A stretch of 64,000 bases of DNA from Neurospora intermedia (GCA_037102815.1 BTPP01000001.1:2505001-2569000); one strand, 5' to 3'; shown: positions 11,617 to 24,702, counted from the first letter of the stretch. Program-made: numbers and translations. Notes: generated by a model from the sequence alone, not told the origin.

Positions 11617-14600
11617 ATGACCATGATGAACGCGCTCTGGTCGAGAAGCACCTCCTCTTCCGGCGACAGCGCAGAGAAAAGCGCCAAACCGGCCAGCGAT
11701 GCAGTGAGCACCACTTCCGAACAAGTGGCCGATCTCTCGGAGAGGCCAAATGCGCCAGCCCTACCAGCTCGCCCGGCCCTCCACAGAAACCAGCCTTCGG
11801 CCCCTCCTCCAGCAGCACCGTCGAACCCTCCGCCGCCAGTGCCCTCCGGTGCTGGCTCCGGCAACGCCAACAATGCGTCGGCCCAACCTCAGGACTCCCT
11901 GTCTCTAGCCCAACTACGAAGGATCGTTGCCGAGTTCCCCAAGTCCGAGCCGATCGCCTACGACTATGTCTACACTGATGTGGGCCCCATCGAGGAGGAG
12001 GTGGACGAGTGGTTCCTCTATAACTTCTGGCAATGGGTGCGCCTAAACACGGCCAACCGGGCCTTTGACAGCACATGGGAAAGCATGTTCGGGGAAGACG
12101 AGACCTGGGACAGTGTCGGAGACGACGAGAGGCAGAGGTTCGTGCGGAACGCCGTTGAACAGTTGCAGACGTCAACCGACAAAACAGCCCGCAGCGAGGC
12201 TATCGGCACGCTCGTGTACATTGTGTTGGGACGCTGGGCCGAGACTGTCAAGGCAGCGAGCCTGCCCAATTTCGCGGACCACAAGGTCAGGTCCGCCGCC
12301 ACCAAGGAGCAGCTGGATGCCATGAAGGCAGGCGTCAAGCTGCTCGCTGAGTGTGGTGGCATCCCTCCCATGTGGGATGCGCTGAGGAAGGCCTTCGAGC
12401 CATTCTGGGCGGACGACGGAGACGTTGGCCAGATAGTGCAGGCCTATGCCGAGGAGCTGATGCATTTGATGACCATCTTGTACATCTCCTTGCAAACGAC
12501 GCTAGACGACCTTGAGGATATGGCGTCGGCCCGCAAGGAACTACGTACGAGGTCCCTTCTAACACATGGCGATGCTCTGTTAAGTTGCTAACATGTGGCA
12601 GTTGCACTCAACCCGAATCTGGTTCACTTCATGTTGCATGCCACGGCAAAACTTCGATGGGACGATAGGAACATTCTCCCCCAAACCCAGGTCGGTTCAA
12701 CTACCTTTGGAATCCCGGGCGCGGCCAACCAGCATCGAATGCTCATGAGTTCCCAGGTTTTCCTTTTGTTCTGGAAGTCACTTCTCCTTGTTTTCGGCGG
12801 TTCCAAACACATCGCGGAGGCCAAAAAGGCTACGGCAGAAACACCTTCCGACGTCAAGGACAAGGAAATCATTACTGCTTCCCCGCTCGATTACCATGTG
12901 TTCCGGCAAGAGATCACATCCAAGTATCCGTCATATATCCCGCCCCAATGTGCTATTCCCCTTGAGGCAGAGCAGACGTCAATCCTTCCTCCGCTACCTA
13001 ACCATCCAACCAGGAACAATGGACAAAACGGTATCCTTCCCGGCCCACCGAACCAGAGCGCCTCCGCCTCGATTCTCCATCAACCGGTTCACATCGCGAC
13101 TCCTGCGCCCTCCCCTCCTCCGAGCCCGGGTGTCGGCGGTAAAGGCGGTAAGAAGCAAAACTACCAGACTAACCAAAACTTTCCGTTTATGTATCCGCCC
13201 CTGGATGCCACGAGCAACAGCGCTGGCGGAAAAGGAGTTGCCGGACTACAGGACCTGTTGGTAGGCAGGAAGTGGGAGGGAAGCGATGTTCCCGCCTCCA
13301 TTATCGAAGCTGGCGAGCTATTCTCCACGCGAACCAGGATGACACGAGCTACCAGGCAGCTCTGGGAAGAGCGCGAGAGATTCCTCAAGTTTGAGCGTGG
13401 ATGGGAAGGTGTCGATGAGGACCTCATTGACGAACTCGATCTCTCAGAACTTACACTTGAGGAGAAGGAGGAGCTGGGCTTACTGAAGGAGAGCGACAAG
13501 AAGAAAGATAAGCTCGGCCACGAAATCGACTTGGGACCACGGCCTGTGGATGATGATATCAAGCATCGTCTTGAGGCCGTCGAGGAGTTCTATGTAAGTC
13601 TTGATGAGTGACTTATGCTTCTGTCTTACGGTACTTGCTGACTCTGCTACTCTTTACAGAAAGAGGCTCTCCCTCATCTGCAGTCACTAGTCATTGTGCT
13701 GCTGAAGGCGATCGTTGCTATTGCCAGCAGTCTAGTTCAGCCGCAACCTGGACAGCAAAGTCAAGGTGCCCCGCAGAACAATGGGCGTGTTAGCGGAGGA
13801 CCGCCCCAGGGTCGGGGTCAAAGTAATGGCAACAATGCTGGCAACGACCCTCCCTCCCCCTCGGATGACAATGTAGATGAGGCCAGGAGCAGAGAAATTG
13901 CGGCGAAGGCCGTGACAGGTATCATGATCCTATTGTTGAAGTGGCTAAAGCTGTCTCGTAAGTAATCATACGACCAAGACCAGTACGACCGCCTCGCTGA
14001 CGATCGAGTGTCCAGATATTCTCAAGTTCGAGTACTTCACACAGCTACTCTTGGACTCTAATTATCTTCCTCTAGTGCTGAAGCTGTTTGCTCTGCATGA
14101 TGTGCAGCAGGTGGTTGAGAGCAAGACCGACAGGATAGAGCACAGGTGAGATTGCTTCGTCTCTCTCGCGAAGTACACAACCTCCGGAAATATCGGTTAC
14201 TAACTCATCATGACCAGTTTCTTCTACTTCTGTGGTTCCCGTGCCGGCGCCATTCCCCAGCAGGGTCTTATCAACCCAACCGCGACCGACTTCGAAGACG
14301 TCGATGTGAGCGAAGACGAAGCGGCGCCTCCCGCCATCAAGAGAAACCGTTCACCTCCTGGCGCAGAAAAGGGAGGACCACCCGACGCTTCATCCCAATT
14401 CCTATCCTCGCAACCGCCCCAACAACAACAGTCAGACAACTCGGGCGTCCCCAGCCGCCCCGAGGTCGACGAGCTCGGCTACCCCGTCAACCCGCTCCCC
14501 AAAGAGCCCATCACCGACTTCTCCCGCCGCAACTTCTTCTCCCTGATCAATTACCTGCGCGTGATGCAGAAAATCTGCAAGCACAAGGCCCACCGCAACC

Positions 14601-15178
14601 TTCTGCTGGTGCACTACAAGTCCTCCAACATCCTGCGCAAGTCCCTCAAGGTGCCCCAGCAGGAACTCCGCCTCTACACGCTCAAGCTCTTCAAGAACCA
14701 GGTCCCCTACTGCGGCCGCAAGTGGCGCCAGTCCAACATGCGTGTCATCACCGCTATCTATTTGCACTGCCGCCCCGAGCTGCGCGACGAGTGGCTTTCG
14801 GGCTCGGATGTCGACGCCGAGGTTGAGGAGGCGCTGCCGCTCGAACAGGCGCTCAGGAGCCTGACGCACTGGTTTAACGTGCAGCGGTATCCCGAAAGGA
14901 TGGGCGCCGAGGTGACGGCGGCGATGAGGGAGGAGAGAGATTTCTTCACGAGGGAGCTGGAGAAGAGTGATTGGATGGGGTGGGAGGGGATCATGGCTGG
15001 AGGAGGGATGGGGATGGATGGTGCTGGTGGTGCTGAGCCGATGATGGGGATGCCCGGAATGGGAATGGGCATGGGAATCGGTGGATTGCCCGGTATGGGA
15101 GGCATGGCGGGGATTGAGTATGCGGCTGCTGCTGCGGCGGCGCAGACGGAGCATGAGAGCTCGATGGGGTGGAGTTAG
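11617..15178 (+). CDS. ham-2: HAM-2 / STRIP-Far11 family, STRIPAK subunit
   Basis: Scaffold-like STRIPAK component (STRIP1/2 in animals, Far11 in yeast, PRO22 in Sordaria). It is needed for hyphal fusion and sexual development and is associated with the ER/nuclear envelope. The model is join 11617-12544, 12602-13593, 13660-13957, 14016-14145, 14218-15178, giving 1102 aa in five exons with introns of 57-72 nt. An N1221-like region starts near residue 97 (LRRIVAEFPKSEPIAYDYVY). The DUF3402-like C-terminal part includes FFYFCGSR and a conserved block with NFFSLINYLRVMQKICKHKA and KVPQQELRLYTLKLFKNQVP. Hydrophobic segments such as VFLLFWKSLLLVFGG and VIVLLKAIVAIASSLV fit the membrane association reported for HAM-2. 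The N-terminus is Pro/Ser-rich. The tail is unusually Gly/Met-rich and ends with an Ala run. Start chosen: first ATG of a MTMMN cluster. Confidence 0.92.
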
Positions 15179-15967
15179 GGTTCCTTACTTGACCATGATC
15201 TTTCTGCTCTGGTCGAAATTATAATTGAATTGCAGGAATCGGGTATAGGGTTTGATGCTGACGCTGTCATGCGTATCGCTTCAGCACGCATTGGGACGAT
15301 GAGGGCCTTGGAGGCGTTGTGTCACATGGGGGAAGAGAGACGGATTTGGGTAAGGGGGCGAGGATGGCGGACCTTCTCCGTCAAAGAGTAATTGATGTTA
15401 TATAATCAAGTAGATGCGACGAGGATGTCATCCATCCCGCAGCGTTCTCCTTACACCTGGAGGTCTCCAGCGGAACTATTAATGGGAAGCAGTTGTAACA
15501 TCAGTCACACTGGTTATTATTATGTTCGCTAATTGTTCAGAGAGACAAGGGCGGACAGGACGGAGTTACTTCTGACCTGCTTTCATTGGGACTCAAGTCC
15601 ATGGCTAATGTTATTAGGCCAAGCTACATCTAATACAACGAAGGGGGGGGCTTCTCGTAATATAAAATGGCGGTCTAGGCTGGCTGGCCCTTTCCACAAA
15701 ACACTCGCTTTCTATCATTGAGGACAGGAAATACACTTTGATCGCGATCCCTGCTCTCTTCGATTTTTAGGGTTATATTCCCAGGACGTTGTTATTGTTT
15801 TTCAAAGATGGGGTATATGAGGTAACATCAGTAGTAAACAGGCAACAACAATGACACAAGAAAAGACCAACGGCCCAGTTATCTGTTTGGATCTAGTTTT
15901 TTTCTTTTTTCTTATTTCTTTCTTTCTTTCTTTCTTCTCTGCTGGGGTATCCAAGATATTGATTAAT
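15179..15967. other. convergent intergenic region
   Basis: About 790 bases between two genes that end toward each other (ham-2 and the Zn2Cys6 gene). It contains T-rich/CTTT-rich sequence near 15900-15945. Probably only 3' UTRs; no gene seen. Confidence 0.5.
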
Positions 15968-18367
15968 TCACCACGTAATACTCGTTTTCCTTGTCTTCAA
16001 ATCCATCTGACCGTTTCGCAACCCTCTCGTGCCGAGCTGGACCGTAGCCGTCCGCTTGTGCAAGTCAAACTCCACCGCCCTCACCATCACGCGCCGTTCC
16101 TCCGGAATGATGACCTTTGGCGGCGGCGGCGGCGCAAGATACCGCTGCTGCTGCTGCTGCTGTTGTTGCTGTGTTGGCCAAATGTAGTGAGTTCTGCTCC
16201 CGGACGCCGTCGTGGCGGTGCTGGTGCTGGAAGTGGAACTCCCCGTCCGCCTTCCCCATCTCGTTGGCGCAATCCCATTCGCACTCCCGTTACTATCAGA
16301 CCGGACCACTCCGGATTTGCTTCCGCTTGCTGCACCGTCCATGGTGTCCACCACAGCAGACTCATCCATAGTCATAGACATGGGCATGGACATGGACATC
16401 TGCGAATAGCTTGCCACGGGACTGCTACCTGGCGTGACGATCATGCTGAAATCATCCGACTCCTCGATCTCTGTGATCCACATGCCGATCCTTGCCGTCA
16501 GCTCGCTATCCCACATGGCCTCTCTCCGAGCACTACTGCGGAGGAGCTGGATAGCTTGCCTTCGAATCACCGGGTCGCGGCACTTGGTCGCTACCACAAA
16601 CAGCGGCGGCACTATCCCGAGGTCGGCACTGAAGCTCGGCTTGATATGCCGGGCCGCATACTCGTTATGCCCACCAAACATGTCTCGCGCTCGCTCGTAG
16701 CTGGTGTTGTGGCCATGGCCGTGCCGGCAGAAATCCGGATCCGGGCAGCGCTTGGCGGCTGCCCGCCGCTCTTCGTCGCCGACTACTTCCAGGGCTAGGT
16801 CGACAATGGTCTTGAAGTAGCTGTTGAAGTTGTCAAACTGCATCTCACTGGCGTTGAAGGTCATGAGAAAAAGGATCAAAGCCATGATCTGGAACATTTT
16901 CAGGACTGCGATGGCGGCCTTTTCCTGGGTGGTCACGCTGGGGGCTGTTCGCGATTGGAGGATGGGCTCAAAGGCTTCCGACCAGGCGTCGAGATCCTGC
17001 TTGAAACCGAGGCCGTACCGCTTGAGGTTCGGTGGTAAAAGCCCCATGGGACCGTTCGGGACGTGCTTGAACATGGTCTCGGTGAACTTGAATATGCGCT
17101 CGCATAGCTTGTCCCACGCGACACGAGCTTCTATGACGGAAGCGAAGCGGTCTGGGATGGGATCGGGGAACTGAGAGCCGGGAGAGCTAACATCGGAAGC
17201 TGGGGATGAAGGGTCCTGCTCGATCGGTGTCAAGCGCACAACGTACGGCTGGGGGAAGTGGAAAGCCATGTCGTAGGACTTGGCTTGGATTGCCAACCTG
17301 GTGAACATCTGGATCAGCTCGTCTTCCACGGGCTCGCCCGGCTGGGTGATGAAGGCCCGCCTCCTTTCGGCACGCAGCTTCTCGAGCAACTGAAGTCCTG
17401 TCTGGATCTGGAAAATGGCCTGTTTGTGGTCGCCAACGAACGAGTCGAAGCATGCTAGCAGCACGCTTGCCATGAGTCTTGTCCGGTTAGACATGGGATC
17501 TGCCGTATTGATGAGCGAGCGGATGGCCTCATGGTATTGCTCCAGAGCCATTCTGAAATGCGTCATGGCAAGGTCGGTGGGATCTCGATCGCTGGCTGGT
17601 GAGCCCGGCGGCGACTCACTCGTCTTCTCTAAAGTCTTGTACAGGGCACCTAATGCCACGACGGCGTGGCGGATCGTCGGCTCGAAGTGGCATTCCTGTA
17701 GGACAGTTCGCGACCAGAAACCAGAATCGAAGAATCCCGAAAGCTCGTTGGCAGTATGTTCGCGGAACAACTGGAAATACAAGCCCTCCCTGTCGGTAAA
17801 CGGCACATTCGCGGCCGGCGATCGGTGGAGTGTTACGGCGGTGCCGGCAGACTCTCGTGGTGTTTGCGGAGGTGTGTTTCGTCTTTGGTACTTGACCACT
17901 CGGCGTGGGGCAAGTTGGATGGGCGCATCACGGCCAGGAAGAGGTGTAGGTGATGCCGGTCCTGGTTTCGGCGCAATCTTGATTACGTCGAAAGGCCTCG
18001 CGCTCCGGGGCGGAGGTGGGTAACCTGTGCAGTCCTTCCTGGAACGAACACAGTTGGAGCACGCCGGCCGCTTTTCATCGCATTTGATTCTCCGCAACCT
18101 GGCCGCGAAAGGCTTGTTAGCATCTTGTTCATGCTTTCAAGCTGCCATCTGTAATGCACTTCTGCATCAATTTTCTGCGCTCGTAAGGCACTGTACGTAC
18201 TTGCAGTTGCTGCAGCCCGTCTTGACTTTTGGCTTGCTTGTCCTCGCCCGCTTTGGCCTTTGTAAAGCGTCAACTGCTGTGTCGTTCATAGCTGATATTG
18301 CGATCATGTCGGATGAAAGACTAGAGAATTGAGGAGAGTGGCCAAGTTCTGGTGGTGATGATGACAT
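15968..18367 (-). CDS. Zn(II)2Cys6 fungal transcription factor with polyQ
   Basis: Fungus-specific zinc binuclear-cluster regulator, presumably nuclear. The model is complement join 15968-18098, 18201-18367, giving 765 aa. The 102-nt intron splits the zinc cluster itself. Exon 1 ends in GCSNCK and exon 2 resumes at LRRIKCDEKRPACSNC, which restores the full C-x2-C-x6-C-x6-C-x2-C-x6-C pattern (Cys 52, 55, 62, 69, 72, 79). That is strong evidence for this junction. A basic linker (PKRARTSKPKVK) precedes the cluster. The long middle region resembles the DUF3468/Fungal_trans_2 type of regulatory domain. Near the C-terminus a run of about nine Gln is followed by Pro-rich sequence. The target genes cannot be told from the sequence. 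It diverges from rit1 across a 4.7 kb gap. Confidence 0.9.
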
Positions 18368-21300
18368 GAAGCCGGCGTTTGCTCGTCGATCTCTCGAAGT
18401 TGATTGGCGCTATTCGATTTCGGTTTGGGGGTTAACGCATGTGTCAAGTAACGGCATCGCAGTCGTTTAAGACGAGAAGAAATAGACCGGATTCGTCCCC
18501 GTGTATATGTATCGGACCGTCGCGCCCAAATAGCACGTAAAAATATGTAGGTAGTTTATGTCGTCGAACTTGGGATGAAGTGGACCGCTGGCGATCAGAC
18601 GCACGTGCGAACTTAACAATGACGGGATGGATCTGGCGGATCTGGCTGTTGTTAGTAGTAGCTGGTAGCAAGCAGCCAGCAGCGAGGTGATACGCCGACG
18701 TCGGTGTCACTCTTGCAAGATTTTGTGTGTGGAAGAAATGGAAACAAACAAGAGAGAGGCCAGGATGGGAGCAGCTGTGGCGAATCCAGGACTTCTTAAA
18801 GACACCCTCATCGGCCATGTCTGGGAGTGTCCGAGGACGGGATGAGAAGGGTCAGATCAAGGGGGGGGGAGAGCTTCTTACACGTAGTGTACAAAGTAGT
18901 GTAGTGGAAAGTAGTGTACTACACCTCTGCCGGGATACACTTGTTAGCGTGGTTTGTCAAGGTGGCAATGAACCTTCGATTTAGGCACATGAAATAGCCA
19001 GTTCGTCATCAGCCCGTCCCCTGTTTCTTGTAGTGCTCCCGTACCTAGCTAGCAAGTTGCGCCCTAGCAGATGTGTAGTCTACACGTGTAGTTCGTCCTG
19101 TGCTACGCTACTGTAATGACCAGGGGTGACATGCGCTACCATATGCAGGCCGCCATTCCGCCACGCTGCCCTACCCATCTGACCCATGCTTTATTAAACG
19201 GGTCTGTAAAAGCCATGTAACGGTAACAAACTATGTGCTGTAAGTATTCTCGTGCGAAACAATACAAAAACTCGAATCCGTATAGGGACGCCAAGATAGG
19301 AAACAAGTCCCTCACGGCTCTCGCTTAAGAGAGAGATAAATGAGTCTCCAAGCCAACGTATAATAATGTGAGATATTGTTGGGTTTGGGCGAGGAGCGTG
19401 TGTTGAGAGAAGCCATCCCAATGGGGGAAAACCTGGAGATGGGAAATGGGGTAAGTAGGTACATGATGTCTCCCTCCTCCATCAGATCCAAAATACTACG
19501 TACTCAATGGATGGTGTTCACCCCGCGTTTCTTTTTTGATGGAGGTCTCTTGGTGGGATTAAAGGCAAGACAAGCAAAGCAAGGCAAAGCAAAAAGGCAG
19601 ATAATCATCATTTGCTCACAGGGAGCACGGGAAGAAATTCATAGGGTCACCGCTTCTGTTTGGCTTGTGGAACATGGGGTGCCACACGGCTGCAAGGTTG
19701 CCTCTGTGAGGGACAAGGATCTCACCGGGCTGTGTGCCGGTAGGCGGAGGCTAGCTAGTCCGGCCGCGCGCATTGGCTGCCCCGGCTTTCGAGATCATGT
19801 GCCGGCGTCTTCACTGCCATTCTCAGCACAACAAACATGACGGCATGTTCGTGTCTTGTCAATTTGTTGTCTCAACATCCAGCGCCCTGGAAGCCGCGCA
19901 TGAGGAGTGTCGGCTGCTAGGGAAAGCAAGCCTTTCACGGGGCCACAGGATGTTCAAATTCGGCCGGAGCTTATCCGACTGGACTATAACCGACTTCTGT
20001 CCGAGTTTTCCCTAGGAATCGCACCTTTGCGCAACAAAGGGCAGCATGATAGTAACCGCGATGTGGCGGCAAAGGCTTGGATAACAGTTACATGGTCAGC
20101 GTCAACGCAAGTCCGACAACGACCACGAGTTACCCCGGCATGTCTGTGTTACGAGAACCACCCATGGCTTGAGCTGATGAAGATCGACACATACAAGCAT
20201 GGACAGACATTGCGCATAATTGTGATGCGATCTTGACGGTGCCAGGCCGGAAGACTAGGTACACCACGGAATGGCGGCGTAAGTAAGAGGGCCATGAAGA
20301 ATGACATTGATAGACGTTGTTGGGTGTGGGGGGTTGAAGAGCCGGTGATCCACTGGTGAATTGAACTCCGGCCGGCGTCGGCTCTGCCCTCCATTCCAGC
20401 CCTACGACCCACAGGCGGCGGTGCGGCTTGGTTGGCTCGGATGAGCTCCTTCACCGTGATGATTGGGCCATGGCCTGGCTTGCTGCGCATTCTCAAGACA
20501 ACAACGCATGTACGAACAGCACCCAGTCAGTCCCATTGACCCAAGAGGACGGTCGGAGAATGTAGGTACATCGACTGCATACCCTTTCCCATGGAACAGG
20601 CTCTCAATGGCTAGCATCAGACCCTTCCCCCGTTGACTTGCAGTTCCTCATCAGCCCCAAGTTCAGGGTGATCGGTCCCCGAAGGAATGGGTGGCCTCGC
20701 TAGGTGCGGCCGGGGGGCGTAGGCGAAGTGCACATTCCTGCGCAGTCTGACTTGTCACCAATGAAGAGCGAAGAGAGCAGGTGTCGATGGCTTCAGGAAG
20801 ACAGACGTCAAAACCTCGATGATCTTGCGGCGAAGCTAGGACCGGGCCATGTCTCCATCACGACCAATCAACGAGCTTCCTCATATCTTCTGGCCTGTCT
20901 TCGACGCCCCAGTTTTCCAAGGCTTCGTCTGGGATCATGCCTCCAATGATTGACAGCTTCAGATGCCGAGCGATTGGCGGGGGTGTTAAATTGGCGGTAT
21001 CTCGCAATCGAAGACGCTTATCTTGAGAAAGGGCTCGGCAGGAAAGCAAGGCGGTCGATAGTTTCGACCGATCTCGAGCATCGTCGCCGCCGGACTGGTT
21101 GCGTCGTGCTATCGAGCTTCTATGCAGGGTATCTGTCGACGAGTTTCTCTCGAATGTGGGAAGCCAGCCAGAATTGGCCAGAGCGGAGCCGAGCTGCGGC
21201 CGGTCACGGTGCCCGGGCGGGCTGCGGCCGGGAGCCGAGGTTTGTTTGCCAACAACCCCGTACCTGATGCAGGGGGAAAGACAGCCATGAGGTCCACGAA

Positions 21301-23041
21301 GCTGGCTTGCATGTTTCGCCGTACAGTCGAAATTGTCACTGCGGTAGCATGCCCGTTTCATCTTGATTGACATTTGATCCTCGTCAGTCATCAACTAGCT
21401 TGTCGTTGTTCCGGGCGTTTATATGGACCCGTACAGAGAGGCTCGTCGGGCCGGTGCATTGATCTCGAATAAACCAAAGATCATGAAGCGCTAGTACCCA
21501 AGAACATGTCCCAGTACGCTGACAGGTCTGGGGCTACCGATGAGAAAGTCCGGCCTCTTCCCGTCTGGGGATTTTTGACTAGCCGCGCGGGCGAGGGGAG
21601 AAAAAGATAGGTTCCGCTGCGTCCTGCTTTGCTGGCTTACATTCCGCTGAGTAGTGCACTAAAATTCCACTTCGGGAGCTTGGCCCGAGCAGGACGCTGT
21701 CGGGAACTCCGAATGCCAATCGATCGTACCATCATACGAAAAGAAACGGTCAACTATTTTGCTAGTGTAGGTGACGGCTTGGATTCACCGGGGCCAAATG
21801 AAAAGCCGATGTTTGTGTGAACCAAGCGTCTTGTTGTTGTCAGAATGGGGAACAGCCCAGGTCCTTCGTTTGGCTGCAAAGGCAGTTTCAAGTTTGCCAG
21901 AGAGTTGTGATTCGTTCGACTAATGTACAACCGTTGATGATGTTGCAAAAGGAAGAGGCGGCCCAGACTCTTCCCCTCGTCGACAAGAATGTGGGGTCGT
22001 TCGGTTATCAGTGCCCCTGATTGATTTCCAGATCTCATCCTTTCATTGATCAAGATCGGCCATGATTGTTGATGATATGTGCCTCCATGTTTTTTGTTTG
22101 ATTAGCTCCAGCGTGATATCGAAATGAGGGTTTGGCAAGATTTGTCATGGCTGACCACCTCTACTCTTTACCCTTGGCTACCATCCGGCGTACCTTAGTA
22201 ACAGTGCTAAGAGCAGCCCTGTGACAATATCCACCAAATTGCCGTTGTTCGTTCCGCTTGCAGCGAGTGGTATCTTGACAGCAACAGTCTTGTTTACATA
22301 TCAAGATTCTCAACTTCGAATCATCGAGACAATTCATCCCCAAAAAGGTCCGGTCAGCCTTGCGAGGCATACTCGGACGTGTTCATGTCCCCAGGCCATT
22401 TTCATCGGGATCCCCGAGCCCGGTCCCTACCTCCAGGCGCATGTGGTTCCCAGCTCCCCTCCCGGCCACCCGCCGTGTGGAATCGATCAAGTGTGGAGTC
22501 GAAACAGGCTTAGCACAGTGGCTTGGGGTCGCTGCTCCGGCTGTACTGCACTAGCGTACAGGTACGTACAGTAGCGTAAGAATCTACCCTTTGTTACAAG
22601 CCAAGACCAGGACATTCACTGGCAATGAAGTGTTTCTGTAAAGTTTCCGTTACGTTAGGTAGGAAAATCGCGGATTTCCAGTGCCGGCTAGGATCCATTC
22701 TGTTACGCAACTGAACTCTACCGTCCTCAACACCAAGAAATCCAAGCCACAATATCGGGGTCAATATATTGGGAAAAATAAAACAAAAAGGCCGGTCACA
22801 AAAATCAACATTTCGGGGCCATATCCTTGAATGAAGGATAAGAAAACATTGAACGTTTATCGCGGGATCATTTCCGCATCGCATCGCGGAACTGTTCCAC
22901 TCGATACGGGGTGTGGTCCGGCTTTCATCATCGCTCATACAACAACCCAGAAGAGATATCGAAATTGCTCCGGCATAAGCCCGTAATAAGCTACCTCTAC
23001 GCAGTAGTAAAGGCCCGGCCAACCTGCCGGCCGTAAACATC
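18368..23041. other. 4.7 kb gene-poor divergent intergenic region
   Basis: Lies between two divergent genes, the Zn2Cys6 regulator and rit1. A cluster of GTAGTGTA-like repeats occurs at about 18893-18922, and a palindrome CTACACGTGTAG at about 19080. A 178-codon open frame on the minus strand (20858-21394) has no recognisable domain and no convincing extension, so it is not called. The region may contain long UTRs, a non-coding RNA or orphan genes that cannot be recognised by eye. Confidence 0.45.
18893..18922. repeat. GTAGTGTA short repeat cluster
   Basis: The motif GTAGTGTA or AGTAGTGTA occurs several times within about 30 bases upstream of the Zn2Cys6 gene. It could be a cluster of factor-binding sites or simple-sequence slippage; no factor can be named. 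Confidence 0.5.
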
Positions 23042-24634
23042 ATGCCGGCTCCCACCCTAGCAGACATTGTCTTCTCGGAGCAAGCCAACCACAACTTCTC
23101 CAAGATCCTGGGAGATCTCAAAAAGTCCAACCTCTCCATCACGAATCGGCTCAAGTCCATACAGCACGATGCGGCCTTCGTGCAGGAAGTAGCTGATGTT
23201 CTCGGCCTTCCGCTCGTAGCTAATGAGCGATGCGGCAGCTGGTATATTGATCCCCAACTGAAGAGGTCGTCGGCTTACTTTAAGAGCACCGATGGGCATA
23301 CGGGCCAGTGGAAATTCAGCACGAGGAGGCTGAACTTTCATCTTTTGGAGGTCATTGGGCGAAATGATGGGTTTGTACACCCCTGCGTATATCTTGCTTT
23401 GTTGCTGTACAACGAAGTTTCCGCTTCTCTCACACTAACAATCATGTCATGACCACCACCACAGATGCATCATCGTAGACTCAACCCGGCGAGGCAAGCG
23501 TAAGTATCGAATAAACCAAAACCTTGCACATACCAACAAGCGAACCCCCCAGGACTGACCACTTATCCAGGCATGCCCGACGCCCTCAGCAAAACAATCC
23601 CAATCTGGTGCACCGTCCTTAACCAGGCCCTCTTCCCCTCCCATCCCCAATCCCACACCCTCCACGTCCCCCCAACCGTAGTCTCCTCCTCCGAGCACTC
23701 TCAAATGTCCTCCCGCCTTCCCTTCTTCCTCAGCTCCCTCCTCGCTCTCCAACCCGATATTCCCTCCCTCCGCCAACACATACAAAAACCCCTCCGCCCC
23801 CTTTGGGTGACCCCAGACGACGAACTAACTCCCGAGATGGTCGATGAGATCAAAGTCTCCTTCCACCCCGTCGTCTGCTGCACTAGCTCCCGCCGGGTGG
23901 CAGGCACGGAGATGAGTGAAGAGGGGTATATCCAGGGCGCGGGCGATGACACGGAGAACTGGGCGCATGGACTGACGGCGCCGCTGTTTTGGGCGAACCA
24001 GAGGCAACTGTTGGGTACGCCCGAGGGGGATTTACCGGGCTTGATAGAGATGTTGGTTGCGAATTCGGAGGCGGGCGGACAAGCGGTGGGGGAACTGAAG
24101 AGGGTTGCCCCGAGGCTGTTGGTGGGTGCGTTATCGGCTGAGGAGAAGGCGCTGACTTCTTCTTCCCAAGAAAATATTTGCGTGGTTAGTCTCGTGCCGA
24201 AGACGACGGAAAAGGAGACGTGGGAGAAGTCGAAGAGGCATATGGAGGTTGGGCTGGGCAAGAGCAAGACTGCGAGCCGGTTCTTGAGAGAGGCACTGCC
24301 GAGTATTTGCGACTTTGTCTCGCGGTTCCTGCAAGAATGCGCTGATGCTGATGCCGAGTTGGGCACGGGCACGGGCAAAGGCGCAAACAAAGAGATTGTC
24401 TTGCTGTGCGAGTCTGGTAGGGACTTGTCGGTTGGAGTCGCACTGGCTCTTTACTGCTGGTGCTTCGTCGACTCGGCTGGGACCGTCAGGTCTGCAGCGG
24501 ACCAGGGGCAGAATCACAATAAGGCTTCCATTCGGGTGAAGCTGGGTCATATCATGACAGCATTTCCCGATGCCAACCCGAGCAGGGCAACTCTTCAGAG
24601 CGTAAACAGTTTCCTTATGGACTGGCGGAACTGA
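23042..24634 (+). CDS. rit1: Rit1-type initiator tRNA phosphoribosyltransferase
   Basis: Adds a 2'-O-ribosyl phosphate to A64 of initiator tRNA-Met, which stops its use in elongation; expected cytosolic. The model is join 23042-23370, 23465-23499, 23571-24634, giving 475 aa, near the roughly 510 aa of the yeast protein. The middle exon is only 35 nt. Splicing it in creates the family signature DGCIIVDSTRRGKRMPDALS, which runs over both junctions and confirms them. The N-terminal half carries IVFSEQA, ERCGSWYIDP and FKSTDGHTGQWKFSTRRLN, all typical of Rit1. The C-terminal domain has a phosphatase-like loop around residue 400 (CESGRDLSVGVALALYCW) that resembles DUSP folds. Its stop is only 68 bases from the stop of the convergent HAD gene. 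Confidence 0.93.
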
Positions 24635-24702
24635 AAGGAATTCGTTCTAATTAAATGCAAAACCAAGAAGAACACACAATGGATATCATCTAAAAACGCC
24701 TT

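Noticed and set aside
14432-15154. 240-codon minus-strand frame opposite ham-2
   Set aside because: Antisense shadow of the conserved C-terminal exon of ham-2.
15851-16798. 315-codon plus-strand frame
   Set aside because: Lies antisense to the Zn2Cys6 gene, which has a clear zinc cluster and splice junction; the plus-strand translation is Arg/His/Pro-rich noise.
20858-21394. 178-codon minus-strand frame in the gene-poor region
   Set aside because: No recognisable domain, no splice-supported extension, overlapping open frames on the other strand; could be an orphan gene but nothing supports it.
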